From assembly GCA_946406145.1 (NCBI GenBank), contig CAMJJL010000003.1, forward strand, positions 1-64,000: a stretch of 64,000 nucleotides of DNA. The letters run 5' to 3'. Positions 41,669 to 52,488 of the stretch are shown piece after piece (positions within the stretch are counted from its first letter, which is position 1; each line of letters opens with the position of its first letter). The stretch is from an uncultured Clostridia bacterium. Its GTDB lineage: Bacteria; Bacillota; Clostridia; Oscillospirales; Acutalibacteraceae. Position numbers and translations under genes: made by a program. The notes beneath the pieces are model-generated. The model was not told the DNA's origin. It did not search any database and saw only the letters and a list, made by a program, of their open reading frames with translations.

Positions 41669-42595
41669 ATGAAAATGCACAAAATATTTATCGACGGCAG
41701 TGCCGGTACCACGGGACTGCGGATCCGCGAGCGCTTATCCGAGCGCCGGGATCTTGAGCTGATGATCCTGCCCGACGAGCTCCGCAAGGATACCGCCGCA
41801 CGCCGTGAAATGCTTAACAAAAGCGATATCAGCTTTCTCTGCCTGCCCGATCAGGCGGCGATAGAAGCGGTATCGTTGATCGAGAACCCTGACACGGTCG
41901 TGATCGACACCTCCACCGCCCACCGCACGGAGGACGGCTGGACATACGGCATGCCCGAGCTGACAGGTCTGCGTGAACAGCTCAAAACAGCGACCCGTAT
42001 CGCTAACCCCGGCTGTCACGCGAGCGGCTTTATCGCGCTCGTTCGCCCTCTCGTTGAGTTGGGAATCATCCAAAAAGACAGCGCGCTGGCGTGTTTCTCG
42101 CTGACGGGCTATTCCGGCGGCGGCAAGAAGATGATCGCCGAATATGAAGCTGAGGATCGTGATCCGCTGTTTGACGCGCCGCGCATCTACGCGCTTACTC
42201 AGTCGCATAAGCATCTGCCCGAGATGAAGCGGATATGCGGACTCGACAAGGACCCTGTATTCAGCCCCGTCGTCGCGGATTATTACAGCGGTATGGAGGT
42301 CAGCGTGCCTGTCACGCGTGACATTTTATCCGCTTCGCTGAAAGATATCCAAACGGCATATCGAGATTATTACAAGAGCGGATTGATCCGCTATGACGAC
42401 AGCACAGAGGGCGGCCTGATCAGCGCCTCGGCATTCAGCGGCCGTGATGATATGGTGGTCGCGGCATACGGCAACGATGACCGTATCACCCTGATCGCGC
42501 GTTTTGATAACCTCGGCAAGGGCGCTTCCGGCGCCGCGATCCAGAACATGAACATCCGTCTGGGTCTGGATGAAGCAGAGGGCTTGATCGTATAG
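41669..42595 (+). CDS. argC: N-acetyl-gamma-glutamyl-phosphate reductase (short type)
   Basis: IFIDGSAGTTGLRIRERLSERRDLELMIL; IANPGCHASGFIALVRPLVE. Confidence 0.93.
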   Translation: MKMHKIFIDGSAGTTGLRIRERLSERRDLELMILPDELRKDTAARREMLNKSDISFLCLPDQAAIEAVSLIENPDTVVIDTSTAHRTEDGWTYGMPELTGLREQLKTATRIANPGCHASGFIALVRPLVELGIIQKDSALACFSLTGYSGGGKKMIAEYEAEDRDPLFDAPRIYALTQSHKHLPEMKRICGLDKDPVFSPVVADYYSGMEVSVPVTRDILSASLKDIQTAYRDYYKSGLIRYDDSTEGGLISASAFSGRDDMVVAAYGNDDRITLIARFDNLGKGASGAAIQNMNIRLGLDEAEGLIV

Positions 42596-42894
42596 GCTCC
42601 CATTGGTAATGGGTCGCGTGCGACATGCTGTCTCTCAAAAAAAGGCTCCCTTTGGTAAAGGTGCTCCCCGTTGGGGAGACGTCGCGAAGCGACAGAGGGG
42701 GAGCCGCTTCCGGCGAGGAGGCTGTCTCCGAACGGAGGCTGAGGGATTGGATAATTGTTTGAGCGTTAGCGAGTAACCATTTTATAATAAGGTTGCCATG
42801 GTAATTGGCGATTCATACAATCCCTCCGAGCTTGCCTTTGGGCAAGCCCACCTCCCTTTACCAAAGGGAGGCTAAGTTTTCCGAAAGAAGGAAT

Positions 42895-44115
42895 ATGAAT
42901 ATGAAATTGATTGAAGGCGGTGTGACCGCGGCTCAGGGCTTCAAGGCATCGGGCGTCCATTGCGGTATCCGCAGGAATACATCGAAAAACGATCTGTCGC
43001 TGATCGTCAGCAGTACCCCTGCCTCGGCGGCGGCGGTCTATACGACCAACCTCGTCAAGGGTGCTCCCCTGACCGTCACCAAGGCGCATATCGCCGACGG
43101 CAAGGCGCAGGTGATCATCTGCAACTCCGGCAACGCCAATACCTGCAACGCCGACGGCATTGAGATTGCCGAGGGTATGGCGCAGCTGGCAGCAAGTGCG
43201 CTTGTGTTAGATCCCTCTGACGTGGTGGTAGCTTCAACAGGCGTCATCGGTCAGCCACTGAGCCTTGAGCCCATTCAAAACGGAATGGACGAGCTGGTCG
43301 ACAAGCTGTCCGAAACCGGCAGCCGTGATGCGGCGCTGGGTATCATGACCACCGACACCGTGCCTAAAGAGGTCGCGGTGGAGTTTACATGCGGCGGCAA
43401 GACCTGCCGTATCGGCGGCATCGCCAAGGGCAGCGGCATGATCCACCCGAACATGGCGACCATGCTGGTGTTCATTACCACTGACTGCGCGATCGCTCCC
43501 GCACTGCTCCAAAGGGCGCTCTCGGGCGACATCCAAAATACATTCAATATGATCTCTATCGACGGCGACACTTCTACGAACGACATGGTCGTGGTGCTCG
43601 CGAACGGTGTGGCAGGTAACGCCGAGATTACCGCTGAGGGCGAGGATTATACCGCCTTCATGCAGGCGCTCAACACGGTCACCGTGGGACTGTGCCGCAT
43701 GATCGCCGGTGACGGCGAGGGCGCGACCAAACTGCTTGAATGTCAGGTCAGCGGAGCCAAGACGCTCGCTATCGCCAAGACGGTCGCCAAATCCGTCATC
43801 TGCTCGAGCCTGCTCAAAGCGGCGATGTTCGGTGCGGACGCAAACTGGGGTCGTGTACTGTGCGCGATCGGTTACTCCGGCGCGGATGTGGATGTGAGTA
43901 AGATCGATGTATCTTTTAAGAGCGCTAAAGGCACGATCGATGTTTGCAAAAACGGCGCAGGTATCGCGTTCAGCGAGGAAAAGGCGAAGGAGATCCTGCT
44001 CGAAAAGGAGATCGAGATCCTTGTCTCCCTCAACGACGGTGAGTACGATTCCACCGCGTGGGGCTGTGATCTGACCTATGATTACGTCAAGATCAACGGC
44101 GATTACAGGACGTAA
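42895..44115 (+). CDS. argJ: Bifunctional glutamate N-acetyltransferase/amino-acid acetyltransferase
   Basis: GGVTAAQGFKASGVHCGIR; ICNSGNANTCNADGIEIAEGMA; GGIAKGSGMIHPNMATMLVFITTD. Confidence 0.95.
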   Translation: MNMKLIEGGVTAAQGFKASGVHCGIRRNTSKNDLSLIVSSTPASAAAVYTTNLVKGAPLTVTKAHIADGKAQVIICNSGNANTCNADGIEIAEGMAQLAASALVLDPSDVVVASTGVIGQPLSLEPIQNGMDELVDKLSETGSRDAALGIMTTDTVPKEVAVEFTCGGKTCRIGGIAKGSGMIHPNMATMLVFITTDCAIAPALLQRALSGDIQNTFNMISIDGDTSTNDMVVVLANGVAGNAEITAEGEDYTAFMQALNTVTVGLCRMIAGDGEGATKLLECQVSGAKTLAIAKTVAKSVICSSLLKAAMFGADANWGRVLCAIGYSGADVDVSKIDVSFKSAKGTIDVCKNGAGIAFSEEKAKEILLEKEIEILVSLNDGEYDSTAWGCDLTYDYVKINGDYRT

Positions 44116-44136
44116 AAGCTAAGCAGAAACGCTTAT

Positions 44137-44248
44137 TGTAGGGTACGGCATTTATGACGTACCGCAGAGACAGGCTTTATTAACAGTAGTAGCGTGTGAT
44201 AGGAATTGAGGGCTACAGCGGTACGTCGACAAGCGCCGTACCCTACAG
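44137..44248. repeat. GTAGGGTACGGC-type MITE-like repeat (~112 bp, inverted ends)
   Basis: GTAGGGTACGGC...GACGTACCGC at one end, GCGGTACGTCGACAAGCGCCGTACCCTAC at the other; relatives at 26614-26717 and 46354-46464. Confidence 0.6.
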
Positions 44249-44277
44249 CTCACATATAAATTGCTATTGAGGTAACC

Positions 44278-45147
44278 ATGAACAACGAAATCTCAAACGC
44301 GGAGCGTGCGGAGGTACTGACCGCCGCTTTGCCGTACATCAAAAAATATAACGGAAAGATCGTCGTCGTCAAATACGGCGGCAACGCGATGATCAACGAA
44401 GAGCTTAAACAGCAGGTCATGCAGGATATCGTCCTCTTGTGGCTGATCGGCGTCAAGGTCGTGCTGGTGCACGGCGGCGGCCCCGCGATCAACGAGGTGA
44501 TGGAGCGCGTGGGCAAGAAGCCTGAGTTCGTCGACGGCTTGCGCGTGACCGATCAGGAGACCATCGACATCGTCCAGATGGTGCTGTCCGGCAAGGTCAA
44601 TAAGACGCTCGTCAACCTGATTGAGAGCAAGGGCGGCAAGGCGATGGGTATCTCCGGCATGGACGGCAGACTGATCGAAGCGGAGCAAAAGGATCCCCGA
44701 CTCGGTTTTGTCGGCAACGTCACCAATATCCGTCCCGAGCCCATCATGGATCTGCTCGAAAAGGGCTATATCCCCGTCGTGTCCACTATCGGATGTGACA
44801 ACGACGGCAACGCCTATAACATCAACGGTGATACCGCCGCGGCATATATCGCCGGCGCGATCAAGGCGGAGCGTTTGATTATGATGACCGATATCGCAGG
44901 TATTCTGAAGGATAAGAACGACCCCGACAGCCTGATTCCGCAGATCACGGTCAGCGAGGCACAGACCCTCTATCGCGACGGCGTGATCTCCGGCGGCATG
45001 ATCCCCAAGGTCGGCTGCTGTATCGAGGCGATCTATAAGGGTGTGCAGAAGGTCATCATCATGGACGGCAGAGTGCCGCATTCCATCCTGATGGAGCTGA
45101 TGACCGACGAGGGCGCCGGCACAATGGTGCTCGGGGATGAGAAATAA
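44278..45147 (+). CDS. argB: Acetylglutamate kinase
   Basis: KIVVVKYGGNAMINEELKQQVMQDIVLLWLIGVKVVLVHGGGPAINEVMERVGKKPEFVDGLRVTD. Confidence 0.96.
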   Translation: MNNEISNAERAEVLTAALPYIKKYNGKIVVVKYGGNAMINEELKQQVMQDIVLLWLIGVKVVLVHGGGPAINEVMERVGKKPEFVDGLRVTDQETIDIVQMVLSGKVNKTLVNLIESKGGKAMGISGMDGRLIEAEQKDPRLGFVGNVTNIRPEPIMDLLEKGYIPVVSTIGCDNDGNAYNINGDTAAAYIAGAIKAERLIMMTDIAGILKDKNDPDSLIPQITVSEAQTLYRDGVISGGMIPKVGCCIEAIYKGVQKVIIMDGRVPHSILMELMTDEGAGTMVLGDEK

Positions 45148-45192
45148 CCCAATGCCTTCCCCTCAAGGAGAAGCCTATAAGGAGGATTTATA

Positions 45193-46347
45193 TTGAGTAT
45201 CAAACAGACCGATGAGCGCTATATCGCGCATACCTATAAACGCTTCGATCTCGCGATCGTCAAGGGCAAGGGCTGCCTTTGCTATGACGACAACGGCAAG
45301 GAGTATATCGACATGACGTCGGGCATCGGCGTCAATGCCTTCGGCTATTCCGACCCTGTGTGGGCGGACGCTGTCGCAAATCAGGCGAAGCTGTTACAGC
45401 ATACCTCCAACCTGTACTATACCTCTCCCTGCGCGGAGTTGGCGGAGATCCTCTGCACCCGTACCGGGATGAGCAAGGTGTTTTTCTCGAACTCCGGCGC
45501 CGAGGCGAACGAGTGCGCGGTCAAGGTCGCGCGTAAATATGCCGCACAGCATAAGGGCGCGGAGTATTACAATATCATCACACTGCAAAAGAGCTTTCAC
45601 GGCAGAACGCTGACGACGCTCGCGGCGACAGGTCAGGATAACTTCCACCATGATTTTCTGCCGCTGACCGACGGCTTCCTTTACGCTGAGCCGAATGATA
45701 CCGAGGGACTGCAGCAGCTCGTCAACGAGAACAAGGTCGCCGGTATCCTGATCGAGATCGTACAGGGTGAGGGCGGCGTCAATACGCTTGATGCGGACTT
45801 TGTCAAGGCGGTTGACGCGATCTGCAAGGAGAACGACATCGTCTTTATGGTCGACGAGGTACAGACCGGCAACGGACGTACCGGCAAGCTCTATTCCTAT
45901 ATGCACTACGGCGTGCGTCCCGACGTGGTTTCAACCGCAAAGGGACTGGCGGCAGGTCTGCCGATGGGCGCGACCCTGATGAGTGAAAAGGTCGGCGAAG
46001 TGCTCGGCTATGGCGATCACGGCTCCACCTTCGGCGGCAACCCGGTTTGCGCCGCCGCCGCGATCTCGGTGGTGAACCGCATGGATGAGGCGTTCCTCGC
46101 TGATGTCGCCGCAAAGGGACAGTATGTCAAGGAGCGTATCGAGGCGGCAGGCTTTGCCGTCAGCGGTATGGGCTTGATGATCGGTATCGAAACAAAGAAG
46201 CCTGTGTCCGAGGTAATCGCCGCGTGCATGGACAATGGCGTCTTATGCCTGTCCGCCAAAGAAAAACTGAGATTATTACCGCCGCTGAATATCCCGATGG
46301 AACAGCTCACCAAAGCGGTGGATGTGATCATAGAGGCGTTGAAATAA
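45193..46347 (+). CDS. argD: Acetylornithine aminotransferase
   Basis: [18 protein letters not shown]...[21 protein letters not shown]...[41 protein letters not shown]. Confidence 0.95.
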   Translation: MSIKQTDERYIAHTYKRFDLAIVKGKGCLCYDDNGKEYIDMTSGIGVNAFGYSDPVWADAVANQAKLLQHTSNLYYTSPCAELAEILCTRTGMSKVFFSNSGAEANECAVKVARKYAAQHKGAEYYNIITLQKSFHGRTLTTLAATGQDNFHHDFLPLTDGFLYAEPNDTEGLQQLVNENKVAGILIEIVQGEGGVNTLDADFVKAVDAICKENDIVFMVDEVQTGNGRTGKLYSYMHYGVRPDVVSTAKGLAAGLPMGATLMSEKVGEVLGYGDHGSTFGGNPVCAAAAISVVNRMDEAFLADVAAKGQYVKERIEAAGFAVSGMGLMIGIETKKPVSEVIAACMDNGVLCLSAKEKLRLLPPLNIPMEQLTKAVDVIIEALK

Positions 46348-46484
46348 CATTTTGTAGGGTACGGCGCTTGCGACGTACCGCATCCCGCAGGGATGTTTGC
46401 AAAGCAAAGGTACAAATCATTGAATTAACAGAAGTGTTTCGGCGGGAGCAAGCCCTCGCCCTACGAAAATACCGAGGTGTCAAC

Positions 46485-47471
46485 ATGAACCTGAAAAATC
46501 AACATTTCCTGAAACTATTAGACCTGACTCCCGACGAGATCGGTGGTCTGATCGATCTTGCCGCTGAGTTAAAGGCGAAGAAAAAGGAAGGCACGCCCCA
46601 TCGTCTGTGCGAGGGTAAAAGCATTGCGCTGATCTTTGAAAAAACCTCGACTCGTACGCGCTGCGCATTTGAGGTCGCGGCGGCTGACCTCGGTATGCAC
46701 CCGACTTACCTCGATCCCTCGGGCTCGCAGATCGGCAAGAAGGAGAGCATCGCCGACACCGCCCGTGTGCTGGGCAGGATGTATGCCGCGATCGAGTACC
46801 GCGGCTACGGTCAGGCGATCGTCGAGGAACTTGCGAAATACGCAGGCGTCCCCGTTTATAACGGACTGACCAACGAGTTCCACCCGACTCAGATCCTCGC
46901 CGACTTCCTCACCATCCGTGAGCATTTCGGTTCTTTGCAGGGAAAAAAGCTCGTCTATATGGGCGACGCGCGCTATAATATGGGAAATTCCCTGATGGTC
47001 GGCTGCGCGAAGATGGGCATGCACTTTGTTGCCTGCGCACCTTCGAAATACTTCCCGAACGCGGAGCTGGTCGCACAGTGTCAGACGATCGCAGAGGACA
47101 CGGGCGCTGTCATCGAATTCATTGAGGATCCGATGACAGCGACCAAAAATGCCGACGTGATCTACACAGACGTGTGGGTCAGTATGGGCGAGCCGGACGC
47201 AGTCTGGGAGGAACGCATCCGTGACCTCAGCCCCTATCAGGTGAACAAGGCGCTGATGGACAACGCCGGGGAAGGGTGCCGCTTTATGCACTGTCTGCCT
47301 GCGTTCCATGACCTGAACACCACCATCGGCAAGCAGATCCACGATAAGTTCGGTATCGACTGCATGGAGGTCACCGACGAGGTGTTCGAGAGCGAGCAGT
47401 CCATCGTCTTTGACGAGGCGGAGAACCGCATGCACACCATCAAGGCGGTCATCGCCGCGACGCTGGCGTAA
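46485..47471 (+). CDS. argF: Ornithine carbamoyltransferase
   Basis: [54 protein letters not shown]. Confidence 0.95.
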   Translation: MNLKNQHFLKLLDLTPDEIGGLIDLAAELKAKKKEGTPHRLCEGKSIALIFEKTSTRTRCAFEVAAADLGMHPTYLDPSGSQIGKKESIADTARVLGRMYAAIEYRGYGQAIVEELAKYAGVPVYNGLTNEFHPTQILADFLTIREHFGSLQGKKLVYMGDARYNMGNSLMVGCAKMGMHFVACAPSKYFPNAELVAQCQTIAEDTGAVIEFIEDPMTATKNADVIYTDVWVSMGEPDAVWEERIRDLSPYQVNKALMDNAGEGCRFMHCLPAFHDLNTTIGKQIHDKFGIDCMEVTDEVFESEQSIVFDEAENRMHTIKAVIAATLA

Positions 47472-47480
47472 TCATTGATA

Positions 47481-47515
47481 CAAAAGCTGCTGTATTTCGG
47501 TACAGTAGCTTTTCA
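47481..47515 (+). terminator. Terminator of the arg operon
   Basis: AAAAGCTGCTGTA-tttcgg-TACAGTAGCTTTT. Confidence 0.75.
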
Positions 47516-47584
47516 TTTATCATTTTCTCTGTTATAATGTGACCAAATACAAAATAGCGGTAGTATACAGATAGAGGTGATAAC

Positions 47585-48142
47585 ATGGAGGATGAAAAAA
47601 TCGTCGCGCTGTACTGGGCGCGTGACGAGCGTGCGATCACGCTCAGCAAAGAAAAATATGAACACTATCTGTATACGATCGCCCTCAATATCCTCGCTTC
47701 CCTACAGGACGCGGAGGAGAGTGTGAGCGATACCTATGTCGGCGCGTGGAATTCTATTCCGCCGCACAAGCCCGTTGTCCTGCGCACCTATCTGGGCAGG
47801 ATCACGCGCAATCTTTCGCTCAAGCGCTACCGCTATCTGCACGCTGAAAAGCGATACGGCGGTGAAACGGAACTGGCGCTGGACGAGCTCTCAGAGGTCG
47901 TCGCCGATACCGAAACGGCTGAGAGTGAAGCGGAACGCAGGGAGTTGATACGGATGATACAGGTGTTCTTGGCGAGCCTGCCGAGCGATCAGCGCATGAT
48001 CTTTTTGATGCGGTACTGGCATATGCACCCTGTCGCCGTGATTTCAAAGGAGCTCGGCTACTCGCAAAGCAAGGTCAAGATGGCCCTCAAGCGCACGCGT
48101 GACAGCCTGCGCGATTCTCTCAAAGAGGAGGGATTGCTGTGA
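47585..48142 (+). CDS. ECF-type RNA polymerase sigma factor
   Basis: NILASLQDAEESVSDTYVGAWNSIPPHKPVVLRTYLGRITRNLSLKRYR; region 4 LPSDQRMIFLMRYWHMHPVAVISKELGYSQSKVKMALKRTRDSL. Confidence 0.88.
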   Translation: MEDEKIVALYWARDERAITLSKEKYEHYLYTIALNILASLQDAEESVSDTYVGAWNSIPPHKPVVLRTYLGRITRNLSLKRYRYLHAEKRYGGETELALDELSEVVADTETAESEAERRELIRMIQVFLASLPSDQRMIFLMRYWHMHPVAVISKELGYSQSKVKMALKRTRDSLRDSLKEEGLL

Positions 48143-49398
48143 AGAAGAACGAACTCCTGCTCGATGTGATCGGCGAGGTCAAGGATGAGTATTTGCAGGA
48201 GATCGACAGCCGCATAAAGCGCGTGCGCCACAGGCGGATGTGGAAGCGCGGATTACTCGCCGCGTGTGTGATCCTGATTGCGGGCGTCGTGGTGCAGTTC
48301 GCTGTGATGCTCGGCGGCGGTCTCGGATCGAGGGGCGGAGGCTTTTCAGCGGAGGGGCTTGCCGCAGGAGGATACTATTTTCATCAAACAAGAGATGGAG
48401 ATGTTTTCCGTTATACACCTGAGAAAGGAGCGGTTTGCTTGGTAAAGGGGGGCGTCTTTGACCGATGGAAAAACACGCGGTATTCCATAACAGCGAATGA
48501 CTACGGCTTCTACTACTCCAAGGGCGATTGGATCTATCGTATTAAGCACGGCGAAACAAAAAGCGAAAAGCTCTATCGTTATGAAGCTAAAGTGGGCAAT
48601 ATTTATCTTTACCCTGCCGGAGCAAGCGATATTGCGGTGGAGGTACATTATGATGATAAAAATGTGGGTTTTCATAATGAATTGTTTATCATAGACGGTA
48701 TTATCGGTGATCGCAAAGTGACCATCATCGATGAATATGTGAATCAGGAAGAGATCGGCGCGATTCGCAATGTGTTGCGAAACGAAGAACCCGGATCCGA
48801 CGCCTATAATAAATCATTGGATCAATTGAACAAACATACACCTGCCTTTGCGAAGAAGATAACTTACACTGTAGGAAAAAGAACGCTGGAGCTTGCATTG
48901 GAAGAGGGAAAAGATTGGTTCGACTACACCTACCGCCTGACCGAAAACGGCAGAACGCTCTTTAACGGCTATGTCGAGCCGTATGATGTGCGGACGGTGG
49001 GCGACAGTCTGGTGTTTACCGTTGGGCGCGGCGGCAATAACCTCGGCAATGACCTGAACGGCTATGTGATCGTTTCTCCCGATGGCACCAATCGCGTGGT
49101 CAATGTTCCGTCTGTACCGGGTAACGAGAAGTTCTTCTTTACCGTCAAGGATATGGATGACGGACAGGATATTCTCGCGGTACGCGTCAGCGATAATGAG
49201 AAGTTCAAGCTGAAATGGGACAGAGCGGAGGAACGTCACGTTTGGGATATCTATTCCGACGGATCATATCTTTGGACGATGGGATTTGATGGGAAGAAGG
49301 GTGATTATCTGGCATCCTGCTATCGAATCGAGTATGAGAACGGAATCCCGACCGCTCTGACCTTGATCGACGATGATATCACCGACAACAACAAATAA
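48139..49398 (+). CDS. Membrane protein translationally coupled to the ECF sigma factor (candidate anti-sigma/sensor)
   Basis: 4-bp overlap with the sigma gene; one TM segment near the N-terminus, large extracytoplasmic region. Confidence 0.65.
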   Translation: MKKNELLLDVIGEVKDEYLQEIDSRIKRVRHRRMWKRGLLAACVILIAGVVVQFAVMLGGGLGSRGGGFSAEGLAAGGYYFHQTRDGDVFRYTPEKGAVCLVKGGVFDRWKNTRYSITANDYGFYYSKGDWIYRIKHGETKSEKLYRYEAKVGNIYLYPAGASDIAVEVHYDDKNVGFHNELFIIDGIIGDRKVTIIDEYVNQEEIGAIRNVLRNEEPGSDAYNKSLDQLNKHTPAFAKKITYTVGKRTLELALEEGKDWFDYTYRLTENGRTLFNGYVEPYDVRTVGDSLVFTVGRGGNNLGNDLNGYVIVSPDGTNRVVNVPSVPGNEKFFFTVKDMDDGQDILAVRVSDNEKFKLKWDRAEERHVWDIYSDGSYLWTMGFDGKKGDYLASCYRIEYENGIPTALTLIDDDITDNNK

Positions 49399-49401
49399 GA
49401 C

Positions 49402-49431
49402 AAAAGGCTCCTTTGTATAAGGAGTCTTTTT
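49402..49431 (+). terminator. Terminator
   Basis: AAAAGGCTCCTTTGTATAAGGAGTCTTTTT. Confidence 0.7.
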
Positions 49432-49726
49432 ACATGTATGCGCAAATATCTTCCGTATTTCTCAGCCTTGCGCCAGTGTTTCGTACCCTGCGCCAATCTT
49501 CCGTAGGATGGGATGATTTCCGTTTTGTCTTTCGATAATCCGTGAAAACATTACCGAAAAATCCATCCACACCCCGACAAACGCGCGCAGTCATATCCGC
49601 TATACTTAGGACAAGATCAATATGAATGGTGAACGAAAAAGCCTTCCTCTCGGGGACACGTACGTCTTTTCTATATCACTATAATTATTCGCTGAACAGA
49701 TCAGATGTGCGTGGTAGGTAAAAAAA

Positions 49727-49928
49727 GCCTTCACCTCGGGGGGAAGGTGGCTCAGCGTAAGCTGAGTCGGATGAGGGGCTGACTTAGTTGAAAGATCATC
49801 TAAACAAAGAGTGTGAATCTTTTCCTTTATCCTCGGTAAACATACAGCCTTAGCGAGTCCGACATCAATAGGAAGAGTAATCCCCTCATCCGTCACCTTT
49901 GGTGACACCTTCCCCCCAAGGGGAAGGC
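49727..49928. repeat. ~202-bp non-autonomous copy of the DUF559-type element (opposite orientation to 38316-38518)
   Basis: Terminal inverted repeats GCCTTCACCTCGGGGGGAAGG / CCTTCCCCCCAAGGGGAAGGC; internal ...CAAAGAGTG...GGATGAGGGG. Confidence 0.7.
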
Positions 49929-49968
49929 TTTTGATAACCGGTGACTATTCAAGAAAAGGAATGATAAA

Positions 49969-52302
49969 ATGTCTGTTGTACAAGCTGTTCGGGGGAGTCG
50001 TACCCGTGGAAAGGAACGTTCCGCGCGGAATGTGGCGCGGGAGGTGGTCATCCATATCTCTTGTTTCTTAATGGGCGGCGTAGTGTCACGCGGCGCGACC
50101 TTGGGTGAGCTGTCGCCGTTCGGCGCGTCGGTGGTGGCGGCATTGCCGTTTACTTACATGCCCGCGGGAATGCTTGGTGCGGCGCTGAGCTATTTGTTTG
50201 CGTCGCCGGTATCGTCCTTTCGGTACATCGCGGTGGTAGTGTCTATCGGGGCGATCCGCTGGGTGCTGAATGAGATCAAAAAGCTCTCCGACAGCCGCTT
50301 CTTCGCGCCGGTGGTCGCCTTTATCCCGATCTTTGCGACGGGGATCGCGCTCACCTTTTCGGCGAAAAGCGAGATAACCGAAGTGGTCGAATGTGTGATC
50401 GAGGGGCTGATCGCGGCGGCAGGGGCGTACTTTATGAGCCGAACCGCTCAACTGTTTTCGTCAAAAAGAGCGCTGTCGGGTTTCTCTCAGCAGGAGTTGA
50501 GCTGTCTGTCAATGAGCGGCTGTATCCTGTTGTTGTCGCTGTCACGCGTGATGATCGGCACGGTGTCGGTCGGCAGGATCCTCGCCGTACTGTTGGTATT
50601 ATTATTCGCACGCTACGGGATGGTCAAGGGCGGCAGTATCGCCGGGATCGCGACAGGCGCGGTATTCGCACTGTCGGACAGGGGACTCCTTTTTTTGGCG
50701 GCCGGCTACTCGCTGTCCGGTTTGATCGGCGGACTGCTTGCACCGATGGGGAAGGCGGCGGTGATCTTCGCCGCGGTGATCTGCAACACGATGTTCGCGT
50801 TCGCGTCACCCGATCGGGCGATGGTGCTGTCGGTCGCGATCGAGAGCGCCGTGGCGTCGGGAATCTTCCTGCTGATCCCGAAGGACGCAGGCAACTTCCT
50901 CTCAACGGTGTTCACAGATGACGGTTCACGTACCTCTGAGGAAGCGATCCGCCGCAATGTGACGATGCGTCTGGAGCACTGCTCCAAGGCGCTCGATAAC
51001 GTCAGCTCCTGCGTCAACGCGGTGTCGGACAGGCTCTCTAAGCTCTATGAGCCGAACGCGGACAAGATCTATGAGCGTGCCGCCGACTACACCTGCAAGA
51101 GCTGCGGACTGCGTGCTTATTGCTGGGAGAAAGAGCGCGGACTGACAATGGATGACTTCCACCGCCTGACCGACGCGTTAAAGGAGCGCGGCTATGTCAG
51201 GGAGAAGGATATCGAGGACAACTTCATCAAGCGATGCTGTAAGTCGTCGGAGCTTACGCACAGCGTCAACCGCAGTTATCGTGAATACCAATCGCTGGAG
51301 GCTGCACGCCATCGGATCACCGCGGTGCGCAGTGTGGTGGCAGGACAGTTTGCCGGGCTGAGCGACATCCTGCACGATCTGTCGCAGGAATTCGCGGCGG
51401 TCGAGGGCTACGATGAGGCGCGCGCCGAACGCGTGATCGAGGCGCTCACGGCGGAGGGGCTGACGGTAGCGGACTGCTCCTGCCGCATGGGTGAGATCAG
51501 CGGCATGACCGTGGAGATCGAGATCATCGTCGGCAAAAAGACCGCATTGTCCAAGACGCTGTTGCTGCGTGTGGTCAACCGTGCCTGCGGACGGTATTTT
51601 GAGAGCCCCGAGCTGAGTTTTGAGGGCGATCGTGCAAGGGTGGTGATGTGCGAGATGCCGCTCTTTGATCTTGAGATCGGCTCGGCACAGCATGTGTGCG
51701 ATGACGGCGAATTATGCGGCGACTGTCTGAACTATTTTGTCAACGGTTCAGGCAGTGCCGTGGCGTTGATTTCGGACGGCATGGGCTGCGGCGGCAGAGC
51801 GGCTGTGGACGCGAACATGGCGGTCAGCATCATGTCCAAGCTCTGCAAGGCAGGATTGAGCTACGACTGCGCTTTAGCGGTGACAAATTCCTCGCTGATG
51901 ATCAAGAGTGAGGAGGAGTCACTCGCGACGATGGATCTGATGGACTTCAACTGCTTTACGGGCAGGGTCAGGCTGATGAAGGCAGGCGCCTGCACGACCT
52001 ATATCAAGAAGAACGGCAAGCTCCTGCAAAAGGAAATGCCCTCCCTGCCGCTCGGGATCCTGAATGAAGCCCGATTCAGCAAGGAGGACGCCGTGTTGAC
52101 CAAGGATGACTGGATCGTGATGGTGTCGGACGGCGTGATGATCGGCTCTCTCGAATGGATCGAGCGGCTGATTCTGACATGGCGTGAGGGAAGTGCCGAA
52201 CAGCTCGCCGCTCAAATCGTCAAGGAGGCGCAAAAGCGCAGAAAGAACGACCATGATGACGACATCACCGCAATCGCGATGAGGGTGGTGGAGAATGGAT
52301 GA
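49969..52302 (+). CDS. spoIIE: Stage II sporulation protein E-like PP2C phosphatase
   Basis: Multi-TM N-terminus; C-terminal GSGSAVALISDGMGCGGRAAVDANMAVSIMSKL...DWIVMVSDGVM...NDHDDDITAIAMRV. Confidence 0.92.
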   Translation: MSVVQAVRGSRTRGKERSARNVAREVVIHISCFLMGGVVSRGATLGELSPFGASVVAALPFTYMPAGMLGAALSYLFASPVSSFRYIAVVVSIGAIRWVLNEIKKLSDSRFFAPVVAFIPIFATGIALTFSAKSEITEVVECVIEGLIAAAGAYFMSRTAQLFSSKRALSGFSQQELSCLSMSGCILLLSLSRVMIGTVSVGRILAVLLVLLFARYGMVKGGSIAGIATGAVFALSDRGLLFLAAGYSLSGLIGGLLAPMGKAAVIFAAVICNTMFAFASPDRAMVLSVAIESAVASGIFLLIPKDAGNFLSTVFTDDGSRTSEEAIRRNVTMRLEHCSKALDNVSSCVNAVSDRLSKLYEPNADKIYERAADYTCKSCGLRAYCWEKERGLTMDDFHRLTDALKERGYVREKDIEDNFIKRCCKSSELTHSVNRSYREYQSLEAARHRITAVRSVVAGQFAGLSDILHDLSQEFAAVEGYDEARAERVIEALTAEGLTVADCSCRMGEISGMTVEIEIIVGKKTALSKTLLLRVVNRACGRYFESPELSFEGDRARVVMCEMPLFDLEIGSAQHVCDDGELCGDCLNYFVNGSGSAVALISDGMGCGGRAAVDANMAVSIMSKLCKAGLSYDCALAVTNSSLMIKSEEESLATMDLMDFNCFTGRVRLMKAGACTTYIKKNGKLLQKEMPSLPLGILNEARFSKEDAVLTKDDWIVMVSDGVMIGSLEWIERLILTWREGSAEQLAAQIVKEAQKRRKNDHDDDITAIAMRVVENG

Positions 52303-52488
52303 CAGTGAGGAGTGAGGAGTTAGGAGTGAGGAGTTATTATTATAATGCAATGTTACATTTGCTTTGCGTTTGGTAATGATAGCATATAAAACAAGGGTCA
52401 TCGGACAATCGTGTCTGATGACCCTTATCATGTTCAGTTTTAAAACAGGTGTGGGCAAAGCCCACCGTTAACTCCTCACTCCTCACTG
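52303..52488. repeat. Heptamer-armed inverted element lying exactly between two convergent stop codons
   Basis: CAGTGAGGAGTGAGGAGTTAGGAGTGAGGAG ... CTCCTCACTCCTCACTG. Confidence 0.75.
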
